Positions 1-5,203 of a DNA stretch of 8,964 nucleotides are shown here, in pieces. Position 1 is the stretch's first letter. Each line of letters starts with the position of its first letter. Where the stretch lies: contig JAQWKF010000077.1 of NCBI GenBank assembly GCA_029247985.1, positions 1 through 8,964 of the forward strand, written 5' to 3'. The translations under genes were made by a program, and so were the position numbers. The notes below the pieces were generated by a model. The model searched no databases. It was not told the origin of the DNA and was given only the letters and a program-made list of their open reading frames with translations. Source of the stretch: Flavobacteriaceae bacterium. GTDB taxonomy: Bacteria > Bacteroidota > Bacteroidia > Flavobacteriales > Flavobacteriaceae.

Positions 1-854
1 TGAAAATTTTCTTTCCAAAAGGTGTCCAACTCATCGCCGTCGAGCCAATTATCAAGCTCAATTTCATCGATTGGATACATATCAAAATATTCGTCGGGGG
101 CATGAAGCGGTGTATGAGGCCTCACAAAGCCTATACCCATATAAAAAGGCTTTGCTGTTTTGTTTTGTGCAATTTTTTCAAACTTTTCAATGGCCCATTG
201 AGCATGTAGTTCTCCTTGAAGTAGGTCTCTGTCATCGTTGCCTTGAAACCTATAAGGCTTCTTGTCCCACCCATAAACCAATCCGATTTCTCCATATTTA
301 CCACTAGATACACCTGCCGCAGAAATACGTCCGTATGAACCGTCTATGGTTCCAATTTGACGGTAGGGATCTGGCACCGTTGGCAATACGCCAATTTTTT
401 CACCATCAAAGTAAAAAGGACCATAATTGTGTTTGGGATTATTGCCCAATTCTTGCCAATGTTTTTGAGGTGCCCCATGAGTTAACTTGCCAGTACCAAG
501 CGTTTGATAGCCGTTTTCAGCAAAATATTCCATCATGGTTTTGTTGTGCTTAAGCACAGGTTGTTTTGACATTGGTGTCCAGCCAAAATCTCCGGAATCG
601 TGCGGATAAACTCCTGTAAATAAACTGTTTCTTGAAGGCTGACAGACAGGTACGTTGGTGTGTGCATTTGAAAACTGTACACTCGACGCTGCCAAACGGT
701 CCATATTGGGTGTTTTAACATCGGGATGTCCACCAAAAGCACCAATGTAATCGTTAAGATCATCTGCCATAATCAACAATACATTTGGCTGTTCTTGTGA
801 TGTGGCTATTAAAGACAAAGAGATGAGTGAAAAAGTAAAAATATGTCTAAGCAT
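1..854 (-). CDS. Family S1 sulfatase, S1_7-like (iduronate-sulfatase-like), N-terminal part; 3' end outside window
   Basis: Formylglycine-dependent sulfatase that hydrolyses a sulfate ester on a sugar. Reading back from the ATG at 854-852 gives 284 open codons that run off the window edge. A short signal peptide (residues 1 to about 19, hydrophobic core HIFTFSLISLSLIA) leads into NVLLIMADDLND, whose Asp31 and Asp32 are metal ligands. The formylglycine motif is CQPSR with Cys71, followed by NSLFTG. GTGKLTHG holds Lys123 and His126, and the FVRPHTPLHAP stretch (His247) resembles iduronate-2-sulfatase and the S1_7 group. The C-terminal half, with the second metal-binding pair, is not in view. 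The start is chosen because it gives the signal peptide; an out-of-frame ATG 5 nt upstream gives only a 16-residue peptide. There is no Shine-Dalgarno, but an A7 run (plus-strand T run 859-865) sits just upstream, as is common in Flavobacteria. The S1_7 assignment is by resemblance only; sulfatase itself is near certain. Confidence 0.93.
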   Translation of the reverse strand, partial: MLRHIFTFSLISLSLIATSQEQPNVLLIMADDLNDYIGAFGGHPDVKTPNMDRLAASSVQFSNAHTNVPVCQPSRNSLFTGVYPHDSGDFGWTPMSKQPVLKHNKTMMEYFAENGYQTLGTGKLTHGAPQKHWQELGNNPKHNYGPFYFDGEKIGVLPTVPDPYRQIGTIDGSYGRISAAGVSSGKYGEIGLVYGWDKKPYRFQGNDDRDLLQGELHAQWAIEKFEKIAQNKTAKPFYMGIGFVRPHTPLHAPDEYFDMYPIDEIELDNWLDGDELDTFWKENF

Positions 855-968
855 GTCATTTTTTTATGAATGGTTCAATACAACTGCTCAAAATAAATAA
901 AACAATGTAATACTAAGGTGCTAAATATTACCCATGATTTTGTGCTGGTTAACATATCTTCAATGTCT
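855..968. other. 114 bp intergenic gap between two sulfatase genes
   Basis: This is the only sizeable gap inside the gene row; the other junctions range from a 14 bp overlap to 22 bp. It is very AT-rich. I found no convincing inverted repeat followed by a T run, so there is no obvious intrinsic terminator. On the minus strand an AT-rich stretch ending in TATTTTG (around 884-890) is one base short of the Bacteroidota -7 element TAnnTTTG, and there is no clear -33 TTTG at the right spacing. It may hold a weak internal promoter or simply be leader sequence. Confidence 0.4.
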
Positions 969-2834
969 TTATTTTTGTTTGATATAATCTATTTCAACCA
1001 AGTCATTTTTCTTGCCACGAAACGAAATTTTTAGCTTTGTCGTACCACTCAAACTCATGTTTTTGTTTAGAGGAATCAAAACTTCTTCAAAAGATGAATT
1101 ACCCGAATATTCTGCACTACCCAAGTCACCATAATCATTTGCAACAAAAATTTTCAAGTTGGCGTTTGATTTCATTTTAATGGTAATGATTTTTTGATGA
1201 TTGGTTTCTCTAATTTGTAACCCTGTTTTATGTATCGTTCCTTTTTTTCTATCAAGTTTAAAATCCAGATAGCCCAAGCTTCCCGCCAAATTGGAAGAAA
1301 TGTCTGTCGATTCCCAACCTTCTGTTTGCCAACCCCCACAGTCAAAATCAAAATAAAGCAGCCCATCACTTGGGTCCCTCTTATTGGCTATTTCCCAGCT
1401 GTCAGACAAGCCATCACCATCATAATCCACGCGATATTTTTCGTATTCTGGATTAACTCCTTCACCCCATTTTTTCCCATCGCCATTTGCCTTAAGATTT
1501 GCAATAGGTTCAGCTTCTGAACCCATGTCACCAACTGCTAACCATTCGTCTAGCAACTTACGATGCCTTTCAAGTTCTAAACTAAATGTAGGATTTCCAA
1601 CCAAATTATAAATCATTGCAGGGTCTTTACTTACATTATAGAGTTCTTCTGCAGGACGTTCACCAAAATAAATTTCTTTATGGACTTTCGAAAGCCTCCC
1701 TGAATTGTACAAATAATGGAGGTTTTTCGTAAAGTTTTTTGAATCCCTGTATTGCGGTTGCAAAAAAATACGATCTAATTTATAATTTCGAACGTATCTG
1801 TAATTTTCAGTTCTTATCGTTCTTACTCTGTCAATCGTATGATCTAATCGGTCCTTGTGTGCAGCAACAAATACTCGTGGTGTAAAGTTTTTTGAAAATA
1901 AATTTTGCCCTTCATACCAATTTGGTACATCAACTCCTGCCCAAGATAATGTAGTGGCAGAAAGGTCTAGCATGTTAACCAAATCATTACGAACTTTACC
2001 GTTTGGAACATATTTATTTGGCCCCATAACTACAAATGGTACATGTAATCCACCCTCGGTGAGCATTTGTTTGTGGCGCAAAAGGTTGTTAGCACCATGG
2101 TCTGAAAAATAAACCACGATGGTGTTTTTGTAAAGCCCCGTGTCTTTTAGTTGCTGTATAATCTTCCCTATAATATTGTCATCTACTCGAATTGCTTCAT
2201 AGTGTTGGGCCACTACCTCTTTAAAGATTTTGTTATTTGGATAATCCGCGGGAACAGCAACATTATTCGGATCAACTTTAATTTCTTTATTTATGTTTTC
2301 AGTATTGTTTTTGCCTCCCCTAAGTTGAATTTGACCAAAGAACGGCTGTTTATTCACTAACTCAGAGAAATCGGTTCTTTTTTTGAGCTTGTGATTATAG
2401 GTTTTACCCTGATTCCAAGCAAAATTATAATCTGCTTTACCAAAGTTAAAAGTGGTGTACCCTTGCTCAGAGAGCAACTCAGGCAGTAGCTTGTAGTTTT
2501 GAGGAAGTGGAATACGCGTTTTAGGGGTTCTAGATGATCGGTGTTGATGTGCGCCAAAACGAATTGCTGACTGACCAATAATCATTGCAGATCTTGTAGC
2601 AGAACAAACAGGTGCCGGAACATACGCCCTGTTAAAACGTACCCCTGCTTGCGCTATCGCGTCAATGTTAGGAGTTGCATCAACGTTAACATCATCACCA
2701 TAACATCCCATCCATGGAGAGGTATCCTCTGCATAAATCCAAAGTATGTTGGGTTTCTGAGCAAATGAAAAGCCTGTTGAGACCGTTAAGGAAAAAAAGA
2801 AAATGGTTGTGAAAAAACGAGAGGCATTAAACAT
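969..2834 (-). CDS. Family S1 sulfatase, S1_8-like, with calcium-binding-type linker and C-terminal beta-sandwich module
   Basis: Secreted sulfatase of 621 residues, longer than the usual 450-520. Residues 1 to about 25 are a signal peptide ending near FSFA-QK. The catalytic domain starts at PNILWIYAEDTSPWMGCYGD; Glu36-Asp37 occupy the place of the usual Asp-Asp metal ligands, as I recall for S1_8-type enzymes. The formylglycine motif is CSATR (Cys77), an Ala/Thr variant of the common C-x-P-S-R. FSDHG (Asp245-His246) supplies the second metal-site residues, with RHK at 253-255 and EGGLHVPFVV just after. The sulfatase C-terminal subdomain ends near residue 435. Then comes DYDGDGLSDSWE (470-481), an Asp-rich calcium-binding-type linker, and a roughly 130-residue beta-rich module (about 493-621) with the DFDCGGWQTEGWE opening typical of carbohydrate-binding-like sandwiches. 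There is no type IX secretion C-terminal domain, so periplasmic location is likely. It starts 6 bp after the preceding sulfatase gene, whose stop is doubled (TAA TAG). The subfamily call is by resemblance. Confidence 0.93.
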   Translation of the reverse strand: MFNASRFFTTIFFFSLTVSTGFSFAQKPNILWIYAEDTSPWMGCYGDDVNVDATPNIDAIAQAGVRFNRAYVPAPVCSATRSAMIIGQSAIRFGAHQHRSSRTPKTRIPLPQNYKLLPELLSEQGYTTFNFGKADYNFAWNQGKTYNHKLKKRTDFSELVNKQPFFGQIQLRGGKNNTENINKEIKVDPNNVAVPADYPNNKIFKEVVAQHYEAIRVDDNIIGKIIQQLKDTGLYKNTIVVYFSDHGANNLLRHKQMLTEGGLHVPFVVMGPNKYVPNGKVRNDLVNMLDLSATTLSWAGVDVPNWYEGQNLFSKNFTPRVFVAAHKDRLDHTIDRVRTIRTENYRYVRNYKLDRIFLQPQYRDSKNFTKNLHYLYNSGRLSKVHKEIYFGERPAEELYNVSKDPAMIYNLVGNPTFSLELERHRKLLDEWLAVGDMGSEAEPIANLKANGDGKKWGEGVNPEYEKYRVDYDGDGLSDSWEIANKRDPSDGLLYFDFDCGGWQTEGWESTDISSNLAGSLGYLDFKLDRKKGTIHKTGLQIRETNHQKIITIKMKSNANLKIFVANDYGDLGSAEYSGNSSFEEVLIPLNKNMSLSGTTKLKISFRGKKNDLVEIDYIKQK

Positions 2835-2840
2835 GGGCTA

Positions 2841-4265
2841 TTATTTCTTTTTTTGAAGATTGTAAAATCTGCTAGGGTCAGGTTTTACTCCATTAAACTC
2901 AGCAGCTGCCTCTGTATTAAATAGCGGTGAAAATGATTTGTCCCAAAAGGGATTTTTTACATGTGCTTTTTGCATCATATTCTGAATTTTGACTATCACC
3001 TCTGGATGCTGAAGGGAAAGATCAAATTGCTCTGCCTTGTCCTTTTCTATATCATAAAGTTCTAGATTAAGTCCTTTTCGTCTGTCTTTGACTACCGCCT
3101 TCCACTTGCCAAATCGAACAGCACTATTGGGCCTACCCTCATAAAGCTCCCAATATAAAAATTCATGCTTTTTTTGCTTTACGTCATAACCTAATAACGT
3201 GGGCAGCATCGATATTCCATCCGTACACCCATTGATAGGTTCGCCTGTCAACTCAGAAAAAGTTGGTAGCATGTCCCAAAATGCTGAAATATGTTTGCTA
3301 ACACTACCTGCTTCAATTGTCCCTGGCCAATAGGCAAACATCGGAGAGCGAATTCCACCATCATACATCATTCTTTTTATACCTCTTAATTTGCCAGAGG
3401 GCTTAAAAAATGCTTCTGTTCCAGCCTTTCCATGTGCACCATTGTCGCTGTTAAACATTATTAGGGTATTCTTGTCTAACCCTAAGGATTCCAGTAATTC
3501 AGCTATAACCCCAACATCTCTGCTCATTCTTGATATCATTGCTGCTTGAATCTTCATGTTTTCGGGCCATTCTTTGTCTTTGTATTGTGCCAAATCCGGC
3601 ACCTGTAACTTTAGGTGCGGTATAGTATAGGCTAAATACAAAAAGAAAGGTTCATTTTTATTTTGTTTGATAAATGAAATGGCTTTTTCTGTAAATAGAT
3701 CGTGGCTGTAGTCATTTTGTTTGCCATTTCCATTGTCAAGAAATTGCTTTTTTCCATTTTGCCATAAATACTTTGGGTAATAATTATGTGCTAGCACTTG
3801 ATCTGTGTACCCATAAAAATAATCAAACCCTTGCTTGTTGGGATTACCTTTATCATGAAAACCACCCAATCCCCACTTGCCAATGCAAGCTGTTTTGTAT
3901 CCAGCACGTTGCATAAGTTTACCAAGGGTTTCGGAATCTGCTGGAATTGGTGTTTGCCCATCGGGATAACCTGGACTATTGGACCTGATATAGGCATGGC
4001 CTGGGTGTTGCCCCATCAACAAAGAAGCACGGCTTGGCGCACAAACTGCGTTTCCGCAATAGTGATTAGTAAAGCGCATTCCATTGTGAGCAAGTTTATC
4101 AAGCTCAGGTGTTTCAATGAGTTCTTGCCCATTATATCCTACATCGCCATAGCCCAAATCATCTGCAAGGATATAAATAACATTTGGTTTTTGCTCTTGT
4201 GCACTTACCATTAACGGTAATGAAACTACACAGCAATACATCACAGTAGCGAAAAACTTTTTCAT
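2841..4265 (-). CDS. Family S1 sulfatase, S1_16-like arylsulfatase type
   Basis: Exported sulfatase of 474 residues, normal length for the family. I start it at the ATG at 4265-4263, which gives MKKFFATVMYCCVVSLPLMVSAQ, a clean signal peptide. An in-frame ATG at 4391 would add 42 residues lying inside the GH16 gene and bury the signal, so it is rejected. Visible catalytic features: Asp35-Asp36 in ILADDLGYGDVGYNGQ, formylglycine motif CAPSR (Cys75) followed by ASLLMGQHPGHAYIR, GKWGLGG with Lys130, His217 in TIPHLKL, and Asp274-Asn275 in FNSDNGAHG, with Lys292 in GKLRG. These are the complete set expected of an active enzyme. The VCAPSRAS...GHAYIR run is typical of S1_16-like sulfatases, a group that includes enzymes acting on galactose or N-acetylgalactosamine sulfates; the exact sulfate position cannot be read here. 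It lies 22 bp after the GH16 gene, so co-transcription is likely. No type IX sorting domain; periplasmic location inferred. Confidence 0.95.
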   Translation of the reverse strand: MKKFFATVMYCCVVSLPLMVSAQEQKPNVIYILADDLGYGDVGYNGQELIETPELDKLAHNGMRFTNHYCGNAVCAPSRASLLMGQHPGHAYIRSNSPGYPDGQTPIPADSETLGKLMQRAGYKTACIGKWGLGGFHDKGNPNKQGFDYFYGYTDQVLAHNYYPKYLWQNGKKQFLDNGNGKQNDYSHDLFTEKAISFIKQNKNEPFFLYLAYTIPHLKLQVPDLAQYKDKEWPENMKIQAAMISRMSRDVGVIAELLESLGLDKNTLIMFNSDNGAHGKAGTEAFFKPSGKLRGIKRMMYDGGIRSPMFAYWPGTIEAGSVSKHISAFWDMLPTFSELTGEPINGCTDGISMLPTLLGYDVKQKKHEFLYWELYEGRPNSAVRFGKWKAVVKDRRKGLNLELYDIEKDKAEQFDLSLQHPEVIVKIQNMMQKAHVKNPFWDKSFSPLFNTEAAAEFNGVKPDPSRFYNLQKKK

Positions 4266-4287
4266 TGCCCCAATTAAAAGATCAGTT

Positions 4288-5196
4288 CTAATTATCTTTC
4301 TTATAAATTTCAACATAATCAATCTTAAGGTAATTTGGCCATTGAGTAGTTCGATCAGTTGCATTGGTTTGAACTTCATTATTGAATACAATATACATGT
4401 CTTCGTTGGGCCATAAATTTGCTCTATTAGGAGTTAAGTTACTTTTGAGCAGCTCTCTTTTTATTTCTCCATCTACAGTCCAAACCGCCTTTTCTTCTGT
4501 CCATTCAAATCCATAAATGTGCCATGCTTCACAGTCATATGTAGCGTCAAAATTATAAATATAGCCTGTATCCCATTTTTGATTGGGCCATTCATCAACT
4601 AATAAATGCATTCCCATTACATCTTCACCTACCGTATTTTTACCAAAATATTCAAACATATCCCACTCGGGTCCCCAAACTAAATCTTCAGCTATCAACC
4701 AAAGTGCAGGCCAAACCTTATCTCCTGATGGAAACTGCGCTCGCATTTCAATATATCCTTTATTGAAATATACTTTGTGCATAGACATCGCCCAACCACT
4801 AGTGTAACTGTAATTGCCCGCAGGGCTTGTCCCTGTGAAGAACCTTTTTTGATTTCGTAACACTAAAGCACCGTCCTCTAAATAACTATCCTCTTTAGTA
4901 ACATAACCACTGTATTTGGTTTTAAGCAAATGATCCCCATCGGCACCTGGTACAATATCTCCTGTTTCTGGATCTCTTAATGATCCTACCGTCCAATGAG
5001 CAGTATTTATTTCTGTCCCATCAAAATGATCTTCCCATGTTTTTGTATAACCATCAGGAATAAAACGCTCCAAAGTGTCATCTATTATTTGCTCTGGATC
5101 ATCGCTATTTTTGACTATATCTTCGCCACCACATGAATATAGCGTAAATAATAGGGATATCAGCAGAACTGTCTTCTTATCGCTTATAATTTTCAT
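4288..5196 (-). CDS. GH16 family endo-glycanase lipoprotein
   Basis: Predicted outer-membrane lipoprotein of 302 residues that cleaves a beta-linked polysaccharide backbone internally (GH16 retaining mechanism). The signal peptide ends in the lipobox LYSC with Cys22 as lipid-bearing residue. CGGED and an acidic linker (about 23-45) follow, compatible with surface export in Bacteroidota. The GH16 beta-jelly-roll spans about 50-300. The catalytic signature is EWDMFE: Glu177 nucleophile, Asp179, Glu182 acid/base. GYIEMRAQFPSGDKVWPALWLIAED (residues 147-171) is the classic strand pair before it; HIYGFEWTEEKAVWTVDG (226-243) and the final LKIDYVEIYKK are also GH16 hallmarks. Trp replaces the usual Ile/Leu/Val at the second signature position. 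The layout resembles laminarinase- or galactanase-type GH16s, but I cannot place it in a subfamily, so carrageenase, agarase, porphyranase or beta-glucanase activity all remain open. It starts 7 bp after the GH2 stop. The sulfatase neighbours favour a sulfated galactan. Confidence 0.94.
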   Translation of the reverse strand: MKIISDKKTVLLISLLFTLYSCGGEDIVKNSDDPEQIIDDTLERFIPDGYTKTWEDHFDGTEINTAHWTVGSLRDPETGDIVPGADGDHLLKTKYSGYVTKEDSYLEDGALVLRNQKRFFTGTSPAGNYSYTSGWAMSMHKVYFNKGYIEMRAQFPSGDKVWPALWLIAEDLVWGPEWDMFEYFGKNTVGEDVMGMHLLVDEWPNQKWDTGYIYNFDATYDCEAWHIYGFEWTEEKAVWTVDGEIKRELLKSNLTPNRANLWPNEDMYIVFNNEVQTNATDRTTQWPNYLKIDYVEIYKKDN

Positions 5197-5203
5197 TATT
5201 ATT

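Noticed and set aside
533..763. 76-codon minus-strand open frame within the first sulfatase
   Set aside because: It is in another frame of the S1_7-like sulfatase, which encodes recognisable CQPSR and metal-binding motifs across the same bases. The peptide has no family features.
1..854. Frameshifted or broken sulfatase gene at the left edge
   Set aside because: Manual translation from 854 to the edge gives an unbroken 284-codon frame with all expected N-terminal sulfatase motifs. It is simply cut by the window.
870..930. Possible promoter for the last sulfatase (TATTTTG-like element on the minus strand)
   Set aside because: It is one base short of the -7 consensus TAnnTTTG and has no properly spaced -33 element. 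In such AT-rich sequence this is expected by chance.
969..1100. Type IX secretion sorting domain at the end of the S1_8-like sulfatase
   Set aside because: The C-terminus ends in a beta-strand of the appended module (EIDYIKQK) without the conserved sorting-domain motifs or length pattern.
3798..4214. 138-codon plus-strand open frame
   Set aside because: It lies antisense to the conserved N-terminal catalytic region of the S1_16-like sulfatase and has no recognisable domain. Other plus-strand frames (71-307, 335-553, 1230-1520, 1855-2112, 5738-6019 and similar) fail for the same reason.
4266..4391. In-frame N-terminal extension of the S1_16-like sulfatase starting at 4391
   Set aside because: It would overlap the GH16 gene by over 100 bp and place 42 residues before a perfect signal peptide. 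The Met at 4265 is the natural start.
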